Assembly (NCBI GenBank): GCA_019637895.1
Contig: JAHBUU010000010.1
Span: forward strand, 1 to 36,348
Length of the DNA: 36,348 nt
Source of the DNA: Pseudobdellovibrionaceae bacterium
Lineage (GTDB): Bacteria; Bdellovibrionota; Bdellovibrionia; Bdellovibrionales; Bdellovibrionaceae
Reading direction: 5' to 3'
Position numbers and translations under genes: made by a program. The notes beneath the pieces are model-generated. The model was not told the DNA's origin. It saw only the letters and a program-made list of their open reading frames with translations, and did no database searches. Shown here in pieces: positions 24,874 to 33,039 of this stretch; position 1 is the stretch's first letter, and the number at the start of each line of letters is the position of its first letter.

Positions 24874-25905
24874 ATGGGAACAATGGGTGTGAAACTGGGC
24901 ACGAAAGCCTTCGGGGTCAGTCCGGAGAAGCAAACGGGCACGGCCAACCTGCCATCCAATATCAGTGCGACGGATAAGGACAAGATCGGCGGTGAAAACG
25001 TCGGTGATGTTCTGAACAAGATCGCGGATTCGAATTGGGTCGATCCGAGCAAAAAAATGCGAACGGCCGGAAACGATAAACTCGATAAAGACGCGTTCTT
25101 CCGTCTGATGCTCGCGCAGATGAAAAACCAGGATCCGACGAATCCGCTGAAGCCGCATGAGATGTCGGCACAGCTTGCGAATTTCTCGGCGCTGGAACAG
25201 ATGCAGAACATGAATACCACTTTGACCGAGATGAAAAATGGTCAAAAGCCGACAGAGCAATTTCAGGCTTTGAACCTCCTCGGAAAGGCGGTTTCCGGAG
25301 ACTCGGCCCGAGTGGTTCGGATGAAGGGCGACAAGTTCCACGACTTCAATTTCAATCTTCCTAAGAACGGCGATGTCACCTTGAAGGTACGCGATGCCGC
25401 CGGAGAGATCGTTCGCACATACGATCTCAAAAATCTGAAAGAAGGTTCAAATAAAATTAGTTGGAACGGTCTCGATGAACGTGGTCTTCCTTCGAGCGCA
25501 GGCGAGTATGCCTTCATTGTCGAAGCAAAAGACGCCGCAGGACAGAAGTTGCACGTCAAAACAGACTTCGAGGGAACGATCACCGGAGTGAACTATACGC
25601 CGGAAGGACCTGTCCTTTTGATCGGGAACCAGACTGTTCGTTTGTCCGACGTGAAGAAAATTGTAGACCCAAGTCTTATGAAGAACGACCAGATTTCAAA
25701 ATCTGTTCCTTTGCAGGACTTGAAAAACATGAACGGTGCGCAGCAAACTGAGAATGTACAGACACAAGGCTCTTCGCCTTCAGCAGGAAACACGGATGAT
25801 CCGGCTCCTGCGGGGGAAGCACTCGGGTCGAATCTTCTCAGTGATGTCGGTCTCTCTCGGGAGATGATGTCGAGGCTGAGCAAAGAGACGGGCCAAGGTG
25901 GATGA
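24874..25905 (+). CDS. flgD: Flagellar hook capping/scaffold protein FlgD, with long C-terminal tail
   Basis: FlgD caps the growing hook and is needed for FlgE assembly. Residues about 68-117 hold the FlgD N-domain (DKDAFFRLMLAQMKNQDPTNPL, then LANFSALEQMQNMN). The Ig-like/tudor part follows at about 150-265 (FNFNLPKNGDVTLKVRDAAGEIVR, ISWNGLDERGLPSSAGEY, VLLIGNQTVRLSDVKKI). The last 75 residues are polar and probably disordered (QGSSPSAGNTDDPAPAGEA) and are not part of the usual family, which is about 220-240 residues long. ATG 24874 has GGAGGA upstream. The stop overlaps the next gene as ATGA. Confidence 0.95.
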   Translation: MGTMGVKLGTKAFGVSPEKQTGTANLPSNISATDKDKIGGENVGDVLNKIADSNWVDPSKKMRTAGNDKLDKDAFFRLMLAQMKNQDPTNPLKPHEMSAQLANFSALEQMQNMNTTLTEMKNGQKPTEQFQALNLLGKAVSGDSARVVRMKGDKFHDFNFNLPKNGDVTLKVRDAAGEIVRTYDLKNLKEGSNKISWNGLDERGLPSSAGEYAFIVEAKDAAGQKLHVKTDFEGTITGVNYTPEGPVLLIGNQTVRLSDVKKIVDPSLMKNDQISKSVPLQDLKNMNGAQQTENVQTQGSSPSAGNTDDPAPAGEALGSNLLSDVGLSREMMSRLSKETGQGG

Positions 25906-26336
25906 AGATGGACTTGAAGAAGCTGAACGGACTTGAAAGTCTGCAGCCCCAGCAGCCGGTGCAAAAGACACCGAATCTGGGAAGCGGACCTTCCTTCCGG
26001 GACACTCTCCTGCGGGAAGTGACCGGAAACGGTCTCGGAAGCCAGATGCCGAATCCTGCGAAGTCAGGACTGGGCGGGGCGGACGGGGTCAAGTTCTCGA
26101 ACCACGCGATCGAACGGATGAGGACCCGAGGGATTTCTTTCAATCCCGAAGACCTCAAAAGACTCGAAGGCGCGATCGAGAAAGCCGCGGCGAAAGGGAG
26201 CAAAGACTCGCTCATCTTGATGAACGAATCGGCTCTGATCGTCAGCGTGAAAAACAATACGGTCGTGACCGTGATGGATAAAAACGCTCTGAAAGAGAAT
26301 GTTTTTACCAACATCGACTCGACGATTGTGATGTAA
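25902..26336 (+). CDS. Flagellar operon protein (TIGR02530-like)
   Basis: A 144-residue protein. The last 85 residues match a small family found between flgD and flgE in many bacteria: VKFSNHAIERMRTRGISF, LKRLEGAIEKAAAKGSKDSLILM, ALIVSVKNNTVVTVMDK, ending NVFTNIDSTIVM. The first 60 residues are variable. Its biochemical role is not established; position suggests hook assembly. Start codons at 25902 and 25908 are both possible; 25902 overlaps the flgD stop and is preferred for coupling. Confidence 0.87.
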   Translation: MKMDLKKLNGLESLQPQQPVQKTPNLGSGPSFRDTLLREVTGNGLGSQMPNPAKSGLGGADGVKFSNHAIERMRTRGISFNPEDLKRLEGAIEKAAAKGSKDSLILMNESALIVSVKNNTVVTVMDKNALKENVFTNIDSTIVM

Positions 26337-26364
26337 GTTTTAATTTTCGCTGAAGATCCCGACG

Positions 26365-26393
26365 TGGTCGACAGCGAGGGGTGTTACTAAAAT
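26365..26393 (+). promoter_or_regulatory. Weak sigma-70-type promoter candidate before flgE
   Basis: TGGTCG at 26365-26370 and TAAAAT at 26388-26393 are 17 bases apart; the -10 is 5 of 6 to consensus but the -35 only 3 of 6. The 134-base gap before flgE is the largest inside the flagellar cluster, which makes an extra promoter plausible. No sigma-54 or sigma-28 match was seen here. Confidence 0.3.
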
Positions 26394-26395
26394 TA

Positions 26396-26421
26396 AGGGC
26401 TGGTCCTCACAAGGGAGCCCT
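26396..26421 (+). other. Small hairpin in the flgE leader
   Basis: AGGGCT at 26396-26401 pairs with AGCCCT at 26416-26421, loop 14 bases. It could stabilise the flgE mRNA 5' end or weakly attenuate read-through. There is no T tract. Confidence 0.3.
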
Positions 26422-26470
26422 CCAAATGATCCGCCGATTGATTGAAGCGGGTCGATGACATGGAGGTCAT

Positions 26471-27754
26471 ATGGGTATTCTTTCGTCTTTGTATACCGGT
26501 GTATCCGGTTTGTCCGCACAAGGTGAAGCGCTCGGTGTTGTGGCAGATAACATCGCAAACGCAAACACCACAGGTTTCAAAGCATCACGCGCAGAATTCC
26601 AAGACATTATCTCTAAGAACCTGAAAGGGATCTTGGGCGGTAACCAAATCGGTCGTGGTGTGAAGATCGGTGCTGTTAACCCCATCCTCATCCAAGGTAA
26701 CGTCGATGCGACGGAAAAGGTCACTGACCTTGCGATCTCCGGAGACGGTTACTTCAAAGTGCGCGGAAGCGACGGCGAGTCCTACACTCGTGACGGTTCC
26801 TTCCACTTCGATCGTGAAGGATATCTCGTCACCAACGACAACCAGCGCGTTCAAGGTTTCGAGACAGACGAAAAAGGCAATATCATCAACAAGACCGGTG
26901 ATATCAAATTCCCACGTGCCCTCATCCCAGCCAAAGCGACCACTGAACTGAAAATGGATTTGAACTTGGATTCACGCGTTGAGCCGACCAAGAAATTCGA
27001 TCCGAAGGATCCATACTCCACGTCGCACTACTCGACCGGTGTTGAAGTTTACGACTCTCAAGGGAACAAGCACTTGGTCACTTATTTCTTCAATAAAACG
27101 GCCGATCGTAAGTGGGAATACCGTGGTTTGGTCGATGGCAAAGAAGTCACTGGCGGAGAAGCTGGCGAGTTGTCCCAGGTTTGTAAGGGATCTCTCGAGT
27201 TCACCGTTGACGGTAAATTGAACTCTCATAGCCTCGACGAGAGTGATTTCAACTTCACCGGTGGTGCTTTGCAGAACCAAACGATCAAGCTGAACTTCGG
27301 TGATGCGATCGCTGACGGTGGCAAAGGAATCGATGGAACTAAACAGTACGGCCGTCAATCTGACCTCATCAGCTGGAACCAAGATGGTGCGGCTGCAGGA
27401 ACGATCACGGGTCTTTCTTTCAACGACGAAGGGATCCTGACCGCCGTTTACTCGAACGGTCAGTCCGCGGATCTCGCCCAGATCACTCTGGCGAAATTCG
27501 AGAACCCGGAAGCGATGTTCAAAGTCGGTAACAACCGATTGAAAGAATCCCGTGATTCCGGTTCTCCGGCCCTTGGCGCCCCAGGCAACAACGGTCGCGG
27601 TAAGATCTTTGCGAAGTCTCTCGAGCGTTCGACGGTGGATCTGGCTTCTGAATTCGTGAACCTGATCCAGAACCAACGGAGCTTCCAGGCGAACGCCAAG
27701 ACCATCACGACGACCGATGAGCTTCTGAACGAAGTCATCCAGTTGAAGAGATAA
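26471..27754 (+). CDS. flgE: Flagellar hook protein FlgE
   Basis: FlgE polymerises into the curved hook. The 427-residue protein starts MGILSSLYTGVSGLSAQGEAL and has the axial-protein motif ADNIANANTTGFKASRAEF. The central hook domains contain the typical YFKVRGSDGESYTRDGSFHFD and TGVEVYDSQGNKHLVTYFF. The chain ends SEFVNLIQNQRSFQANAKTITTTDELLNEVIQL, the family's C-terminal helix. TGGAGG lies 6 bases upstream of ATG. Codons appear more biased (many AAC, GGT, CGT) than in neighbouring genes, consistent with high expression. It ends the cluster, with a strong hairpin after it. Confidence 0.98.
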   Translation: MGILSSLYTGVSGLSAQGEALGVVADNIANANTTGFKASRAEFQDIISKNLKGILGGNQIGRGVKIGAVNPILIQGNVDATEKVTDLAISGDGYFKVRGSDGESYTRDGSFHFDREGYLVTNDNQRVQGFETDEKGNIINKTGDIKFPRALIPAKATTELKMDLNLDSRVEPTKKFDPKDPYSTSHYSTGVEVYDSQGNKHLVTYFFNKTADRKWEYRGLVDGKEVTGGEAGELSQVCKGSLEFTVDGKLNSHSLDESDFNFTGGALQNQTIKLNFGDAIADGGKGIDGTKQYGRQSDLISWNQDGAAAGTITGLSFNDEGILTAVYSNGQSADLAQITLAKFENPEAMFKVGNNRLKESRDSGSPALGAPGNNGRGKIFAKSLERSTVDLASEFVNLIQNQRSFQANAKTITTTDELLNEVIQLKR

Positions 27755-27771
27755 TTTCTAGATAAAATAAA

Positions 27772-27793
27772 GGCGGCTCTGAAAAGAGCCGCC
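27772..27793 (+). terminator. Terminator hairpin behind flgE
   Basis: GGCGGCTCT-GAAA-AGAGCCGCC forms a perfect 9-base-pair stem with a GNRA tetraloop, 17 bases after the flgE stop. A run of six T follows 13 bases later (27807-27812). It separates the flagellar cluster from the convergent protease gene. Confidence 0.75.
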
Positions 27794-27860
27794 GAAAGAT
27801 TCCGAATTTTTTACGCCTCGTTCTTCACTCCATGGGAGCGGGGCGAACCCCTGGGAGCCG

Positions 27861-29375
27861 CTACTTGATGTGGTAAGGTGTTCCAGATTTTTGTCGATTT
27901 CCCGCAGAGTCGTATCCGACGATGCACAGATATTTTCCCTGCTGATCTTTCACCGGAACTGAATTTCTGCCCCAGAAGACGGGTGGGTTTTGATATCCAC
28001 CTTGAGTGGAGCAGTCACGTTCTTGACTCACGAATTTGTACTGATAACTGATGACGGGATCCGTGGGGTCTGTTCCGCTGATGTTCAATGACTTTCCGTT
28101 GCTACTGAGGGCAATCTTTGTGACTGGCGGGGTTTTGTCTAACCGCACACCCAACCCGGAGGCGTCTTTCGGTGTTTGCCATGTCCCATTTTTTTCCTGT
28201 CCATAGCTGCAAACGATATAGGCACCCTCGGCTCGGTTCTCTTTTGGAGGGGTGTACCGGAAACTATCCACTTGCGTGTAACCGGACGGGTCCGAGCAAT
28301 CGGTGGTGGAAGCGGGACCCATCTTGACCCGGTAAGCTTTGAACCTTCTTTCGAAGATCGGGTTTTCCAAATTGATTGGTTCATCAAAGGAGTTCATCGG
28401 TGAGGAGAGGATCGGCTTCACCTGATCGGAAGACGGCAAGGGGCAACTGCTTTGAGTCGGATCGATTTCACAGGACTTGGTTGCGCACTGATGCAAGAAG
28501 CTGAGATCGAATCCGTATCTAACATCTTTTCCCGGCTGAATTTTGTTTGAGTCGATGGAGCAGGGACCGTTGAATCTGCAAGGCATCCGAGGAGTCTCAT
28601 CATTGATTCCCGTATTCAGAAGACCCATTAATTCACCGGTCTTTTCGTTGAAGACGCCGGATCCCGAGGAACCACCGACGGCCGGGCAGTCGAAGGCGAT
28701 CTGCTGTTTCCACAGAAAGGTATCTTCCAAAACATCCCGACGAGGACCAGACTCGCAGTTATTGCCACGCAGGTAGCGTTGGTTCTCGGGCACACCATCC
28801 GTCGGAACGGCGATATTTCGAAGAGGACCATTCTCGAATTTTTTGGCGATTTTGAAGGGTTTGATGCCTTTTTTCTTCAGTTCTCCGTAAGTCATATTCA
28901 AGCGAAGGACGGCCAGATCTTTATTCAGCATGTTGGCGTACAAGATGCGGTCGACTTTCGCCGGAACGTGCTTATTCTGACTGTCTTGAAAGTGATTGAA
29001 GCTGACGTCCGCCGAAAACTCTTCATTAAGTCGGACATAGGGAGCCTTCGTCGCAAGACCGATGCAGTGACCGTTGGTTGCCACCATGGCCGGTGAGTCA
29101 TCAGACGGTTCACAGCCGCCCGGAGGCTCGATTAAGTTCACGGTGCAGGTCATGGGTGCATTCAGCAAGGCGCCGACTCCCATCCACTGCCGGTTCTCCC
29201 CGTTGGCATTTTCCAGCAAAGGGCCCAGCTTGTGATCGAGCGTCGAGACCTCGGAAATGGATTTCAACTGATCTTTCAAAGACGCGAGCGGCGAAGGCTC
29301 GCAGGTCATGGGATCGGCCACAGCGAAAGATCCTGAAAGAAGAAACAAAAAGGCGAGAGATCCTGATTTTGTCAT
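27861..29375 (-). CDS. Secreted trypsin-like serine protease with C-terminal extension
   Basis: A 504-residue secreted protein with a Sec signal peptide (cut near AVA|DPM). The S1-type catalytic triad is visible: His103 in ATNGHC, Asp153 in NKDLAVLRL and Ser237 in GGSSGSG. Asp230 and Cys230-region spacing (AFDCPAVGGSSG) fit a chymotrypsin-like fold. Many cysteines suggest disulfides. Residues about 300-504 are an extension with two Tyr/Cys-containing segments of similar layout (TDCSDPSGYTQVDSF and RDCSTQGGYQNPPVF, each later followed by a short IVCSYG or CIVGYD strand), suggesting a duplicated module. Substrate unknown. It lies 24 bases after the ycaQ-like stop on the same strand and may be co-transcribed. 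Confidence 0.85.
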   Translation of the reverse strand: MTKSGSLAFLFLLSGSFAVADPMTCEPSPLASLKDQLKSISEVSTLDHKLGPLLENANGENRQWMGVGALLNAPMTCTVNLIEPPGGCEPSDDSPAMVATNGHCIGLATKAPYVRLNEEFSADVSFNHFQDSQNKHVPAKVDRILYANMLNKDLAVLRLNMTYGELKKKGIKPFKIAKKFENGPLRNIAVPTDGVPENQRYLRGNNCESGPRRDVLEDTFLWKQQIAFDCPAVGGSSGSGVFNEKTGELMGLLNTGINDETPRMPCRFNGPCSIDSNKIQPGKDVRYGFDLSFLHQCATKSCEIDPTQSSCPLPSSDQVKPILSSPMNSFDEPINLENPIFERRFKAYRVKMGPASTTDCSDPSGYTQVDSFRYTPPKENRAEGAYIVCSYGQEKNGTWQTPKDASGLGVRLDKTPPVTKIALSSNGKSLNISGTDPTDPVISYQYKFVSQERDCSTQGGYQNPPVFWGRNSVPVKDQQGKYLCIVGYDSAGNRQKSGTPYHIK

Positions 29376-29399
29376 GGGTCTCTTATCGGACCGGACAGA

Positions 29400-30578
29400 C
29401 TATTTAATGAACGAAAACTTGTTCGACAAAGGTCCGGGTTCTTTGGCGAGCTGGAACTTGGCGAAGCGATCCAGTTCAGCCTCGAGTTTTCGCTTGAGGG
29501 CGGGCGTTCTTTTTCGAGGCAGCCAGGTCATCTGCTGAATGAGAACCTTGGCCCGCTCCCGATCCGTTTTCAAATCGATAAGGGCCACGATCTCGTCACC
29601 GGCAAGAATGGGCAGGGCGAAGTATCCGAAACGACGCTTTTCCTTAGGGAGGTAAGCTTCAAAGCGATGGTCGTGATCGAACAGCTCAAGCAGCCTTTTC
29701 CGCTGAATGACCAGGGGATCAAAGGGTGACAGCAAGTGAAGCAATTCGGAGGGTTCCGGCTCTTTCTGATCCAGAAGCGAAGTTGAAATCCAGTGAGCCT
29801 TGCCCTCGAGATCCTGGATTTCGATAGGTCGAATTTCTTGCCGCCGCACTTTCCATTCAAGCCTCTTCAGGATATCGGCCTTCAGCTTTGGTCGTAGATA
29901 ACAGATTGAATCAAGGCTGACGATCGCCTGCGAGCGCAAGGCTCTGTCGATCAGGTAGTCCAAGCATTCCTTTAGGGATGGAGTCTTGGGGGGATGTTCC
30001 CAGTCGAAATGCCGATCCATCAGTTCATATTTCTTCAGCATTCCTTGGCGTTCGCTAACGGTCAGCTTCCCGCAATAGAAAGCGTGCTGCAGGACTTTCT
30101 TGGAGGGCTTGCGGCTTTCCCATGGGTGATCTTTTTCCTTGAGCACTTCGTCCTCGATGTCCCGGATTGAAAGAGGCCCTTCTTTGCGGATGCGAGTCAG
30201 CATCGCGCGGGTGTCTTTCTGGGGGACCGACCGAAACCAGGCGCGGGGATCTTTCGCGTAGGCTTTCATGCGAGGAAGAAAATACTTGAAGTCCGTTGTC
30301 GGCACATAAGCAAGGGCATGAGTCCAATACTCGAAGACGGATTTATCGCGGCTTTGAGCGAGACGAAGATCCATTCGTCGATAAGACGGAATTCGCGTAA
30401 AGAGAATATGATGGTGACAGCGTTCGATGACGTTGATGGTGTCGATCTGGACATAGCCCAGATGTTGAATCGCTCGAACCGTGGCGCCGGGCCCTTTCCC
30501 GAAGGGCTCGGGATCATTTAAGCCCTGGGCCTGGATGAAAAGATTCTTTGCCTGTTTCCTGGAGAGCTTGAGCTTCAA
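29400..30578 (-). CDS. YcaQ/AlkX-like winged-helix DNA glycosylase
   Basis: HTH_42-family proteins such as E. coli YcaQ (AlkX) unhook DNA interstrand crosslinks and excise alkylated bases, using a QxD motif. The 392-residue protein contains LGYVQIDTINVIERCHHHILFTRI near the N-terminus, giving Gln44-Ile-Asp46, followed by YWTHALAYVP and a tandem winged-helix region. The C-terminal domain has LLSPFDPLVIQRKRLLELFDHDHRFEAYLPKEKRRFGYFALPIL, the strongest family segment. The start is TTG 30578, immediately after the livF TGA (stop ends at 30579); no clear Shine-Dalgarno is seen. It is thus the last or near-last gene of the liv transcript, an unusual partner for an amino-acid importer. Confidence 0.85.
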   Translation of the reverse strand: MKLKLSRKQAKNLFIQAQGLNDPEPFGKGPGATVRAIQHLGYVQIDTINVIERCHHHILFTRIPSYRRMDLRLAQSRDKSVFEYWTHALAYVPTTDFKYFLPRMKAYAKDPRAWFRSVPQKDTRAMLTRIRKEGPLSIRDIEDEVLKEKDHPWESRKPSKKVLQHAFYCGKLTVSERQGMLKKYELMDRHFDWEHPPKTPSLKECLDYLIDRALRSQAIVSLDSICYLRPKLKADILKRLEWKVRRQEIRPIEIQDLEGKAHWISTSLLDQKEPEPSELLHLLSPFDPLVIQRKRLLELFDHDHRFEAYLPKEKRRFGYFALPILAGDEIVALIDLKTDRERAKVLIQQMTWLPRKRTPALKRKLEAELDRFAKFQLAKEPGPLSNKFSFIK

Positions 30579-31292
30579 TCAAATCCCGAGATAGCTGCGG
30601 CGAACCTCTTCGTTGGAGAGCAGGTCTTCTCCGCGGCCTGACAGAGTGATTGATCCTGTTTCAAGGACATAAGCGCGATGGGACACCTTCAGAGCCATCT
30701 GTGCGTTCTGTTCGACGAGGAGAACGGTCATGCCTTCTTTGTTGAGCTTTTTCACGATCTCGAAGATCTGAGCCACGATCAAAGGCGCAAGCCCCAGCGA
30801 GGGCTCATCCAAAAGAAGCAGACGTGGACGGGACATCAGGGCTCGGCTGATGGCGAGCATTTGCTGTTCACCACCGCTCAGGGTTCCCGCCATTTGTTTT
30901 TCCCGCTCTTTCAGTCGGGGAAACAGGCTATAACAATTCTCGAGATCCCTTTTGATCCCGTCGCGGTCAGAGCGAGTGTAGGCACCCATATCCAAATTCT
31001 CACGGACCGACATCGCGGGGAAAACCCCACGGCCTTCCGGAGATTGAGACAGACCTTTTAGGATCCGCTTATAAGAGGGAATCGAGCCGATATTTTCACC
31101 GCGCAGGCTGATCAATCCCTTGGAGGCAATCAAGCCTGAAATCGCACGCAGGGTGGTCGTCTTGCCGGCGCCGTTCGCGCCGATCAGGGAAACAATCTCG
31201 CCCTCTCGCACATCGAAGCTGATGCCTTTGAGTGCGTGAATCGAGCCATAAGAGGCTTCGAGCTGTTCGACTTTCAGAAGAATTTCGCTCAT
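30579..31292 (-). CDS. livF: Branched-chain amino-acid ABC transporter ATPase LivF
   Basis: One of two ATPases of a Liv-type high-affinity importer. Walker A is GANGAGKTT, the LivF-typical SQSPEGRGVFPAMSVRENL follows, the signature is LSGGEQQMLAISRALMSRPRLLLLDEPSLGLAP with Walker B included, and the end is VEQNAQMALKVSHRAYVLETG. The 237 residues are normal. The ATG overlaps the livG stop as ATGA. Confidence 0.96.
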   Translation of the reverse strand: MSEILLKVEQLEASYGSIHALKGISFDVREGEIVSLIGANGAGKTTTLRAISGLIASKGLISLRGENIGSIPSYKRILKGLSQSPEGRGVFPAMSVRENLDMGAYTRSDRDGIKRDLENCYSLFPRLKEREKQMAGTLSGGEQQMLAISRALMSRPRLLLLDEPSLGLAPLIVAQIFEIVKKLNKEGMTVLLVEQNAQMALKVSHRAYVLETGSITLSGRGEDLLSNEEVRRSYLGI

Positions 31293-32065
31293 ACGGACTC
31301 CTCGACGCCCAAGTAGGCCTCGATGACCTTCTGAGAGGATCGGACATGCTGGGCATTTCCTTCCTCGATTTTTACACCGTGATCAAGAACGATGATGTTC
31401 TCGCAAATGCCCATCACGAGCTTCATGTCGTGTTCGATCAGCAGGACGGTCAGATCGAAATCTTTGCGGATCTGAGCGATGGTTTCCATCAATTGATGGG
31501 TTTCGCTGTGGTTCATCCCAGCCGCTGGTTCATCGAGCAGGATCAGTTTCGGTTTCGTGGCCAGAGCACGGATGATTTCGAGCTTCCGCTGCTCACCGTA
31601 AGGGAGGGAGGACGCGATCTCGTCCGCTTTTCTGTCGAGACCGAAGACTTTCAGCAGAGCGAGTGCCTTTGAGCGCAGTTCGGCTTCTTCATCGAGGAAG
31701 CTCTGGGTTTGCAGAATGGCCGACCAAGTTCCTGATTTCACGTGCTGGTTGAAGGCGATCAAAACGTTTTGCAAAACAGACAGTTCGCGGAACAGCCGGA
31801 TATTCTGAAAAGTCCGTGCGATTCCATTCCGAGAAATTTGATAGGGGCGTAAGCCCACCATGGACTGACCGGCAAAAAGAATATCTCCGGAGGTCGGTCG
31901 GTAAACTCCGGTCAGCATATTGAACGCGGTCGTTTTGCCCGCACCATTCGGTCCGATCAGGCCGACCAGTTGGCCTTTTTTGATTTGAAAGGCCAGGCTG
32001 TCGACGGCCTTCAAGCCACCGAACTGCATGGTGATCGAGCGAACATCCAAAAGCACGTCGCTCAT
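31289..32065 (-). CDS. livG: Branched-chain amino-acid ABC transporter ATPase LivG
   Basis: Second ATPase of the importer. Walker A is GPNGAGKTT, GIARTFQNIRLF is the LivG Q-loop region, the signature is LPYGEQRKLEIIRALATKPKLILLDEPAAGMN, and the H-loop is in LIEHDMKLVM. The LPYG in place of LSGG is usual for LivG. At 258 residues it is full length. It overlaps livM by ATGA and livF likewise. Confidence 0.96.
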   Translation of the reverse strand: MSDVLLDVRSITMQFGGLKAVDSLAFQIKKGQLVGLIGPNGAGKTTAFNMLTGVYRPTSGDILFAGQSMVGLRPYQISRNGIARTFQNIRLFRELSVLQNVLIAFNQHVKSGTWSAILQTQSFLDEEAELRSKALALLKVFGLDRKADEIASSLPYGEQRKLEIIRALATKPKLILLDEPAAGMNHSETHQLMETIAQIRKDFDLTVLLIEHDMKLVMGICENIIVLDHGVKIEEGNAQHVRSSQKVIEAYLGVEESV

Positions 32066-33039
32066 TTTTTCCTCCAGAAATCACGCAGCTCTTTGCTGCC
32101 GAAAATTCCTTGTGGGCGCAAAATCATGACAAGGACCAGAGCCAAGGCATAAATCAACATCCGCAAATCCACTCCGGTAACCTGCTGAACGGTCCGGAGA
32201 AGTTCGGGCATGATCGTGATCAAAATGGCGGCCACGATCGATCCCGTAAAGCTGCCCATCCCGCCGAGCACGACCATGATGACCGCATCCACCGAGCGCA
32301 GGAAGCCGAAAGAGCTGGGATTGATGTAACGAACGAAGTAGGCGCTGAGAACACCGGCGACGCCGGCAAAGAAGGCCGAGACGACAAAGGCGCGAACTTT
32401 CACGGCGGTCGTATTGACCCCCATGGACTCAGCAGCAATTTCGTCCTCGCGCACGCTCAGGAAGCCACGTCCTTGGTTGCTGTGAACCAGGCGCCACAGG
32501 AAGAAGAAGCAGAGGATGACCCAGAAAGAACCAAATAAATACTGAGCCATGAAGCGGGAAAGTCCAAAGCCGTCCGGGACGGTGGGGATTCCATGAATTC
32601 CCCGAGCACCGCCCAAAAAATCCATGTTCAACAAAGCGACACGGATGATTTCGCCGAAACCAAGAGTGACGATGGCGAGGTAATCGCCCTTGAGTCGCAG
32701 GGAGGGCTGTCCGACCAAAAATCCGAACACAGCCGCCAAGGACCCGCCCAAGAGGGTGTAGACGAAAAAATTCAAGGCGGTCAGGCCTTCGGGAAACAGA
32801 GCCCAGTGCTGACTCAGGTAAGCGCCGACATAGGCGCCGATGGCCATGAAGCCTGCATGGCCCAGCGAGAACTGTCCGCTGGTTCCATTCACCAAGTTCA
32901 GACTCATCGCCATGATCATATTCACCAGAACGAACAAAGCGGTGATTTGAATGAAGGCTGAAAAGCCGAACTCAAGAACAAGACCGACGGCGATCAGACC
33001 GAGAAAACTCAAGAAGGGAAGTTTGAGTGATCGCAACAT
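32062..33039 (-). CDS. livM: Branched-chain amino-acid ABC transporter permease LivM
   Basis: Inner-membrane permease with about eight to nine hydrophobic segments over 325 residues. Landmarks are NGTSGQFSLGHAGFMAIGAY, LRLKGDYLAIVTLGFGEIIR, and, in the cytoplasmic coupling region, VREDEIAAESMGVNTTAVKVRAFVVSAFFAGVAG, with GGMGSFTGSIVAA near the end. It pairs with LivH in the membrane. TAATG overlap with livH and ATGA overlap with livG indicate one transcript. Confidence 0.96.
   Translation of the reverse strand: MLRSLKLPFLSFLGLIAVGLVLEFGFSAFIQITALFVLVNMIMAMSLNLVNGTSGQFSLGHAGFMAIGAYVGAYLSQHWALFPEGLTALNFFVYTLLGGSLAAVFGFLVGQPSLRLKGDYLAIVTLGFGEIIRVALLNMDFLGGARGIHGIPTVPDGFGLSRFMAQYLFGSFWVILCFFFLWRLVHSNQGRGFLSVREDEIAAESMGVNTTAVKVRAFVVSAFFAGVAGVLSAYFVRYINPSSFGFLRSVDAVIMVVLGGMGSFTGSIVAAILITIMPELLRTVQQVTGVDLRMLIYALALVLVMILRPQGIFGSKELRDFWRKK

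Noticed and set aside
26337-26470. Sigma-54 or sigma-28 promoter before flgE
   Set aside because: No segment has GG and GC at the -24/-12 spacing, and the CCGATTG at 26432-26438 lacks a properly spaced TAAA element.
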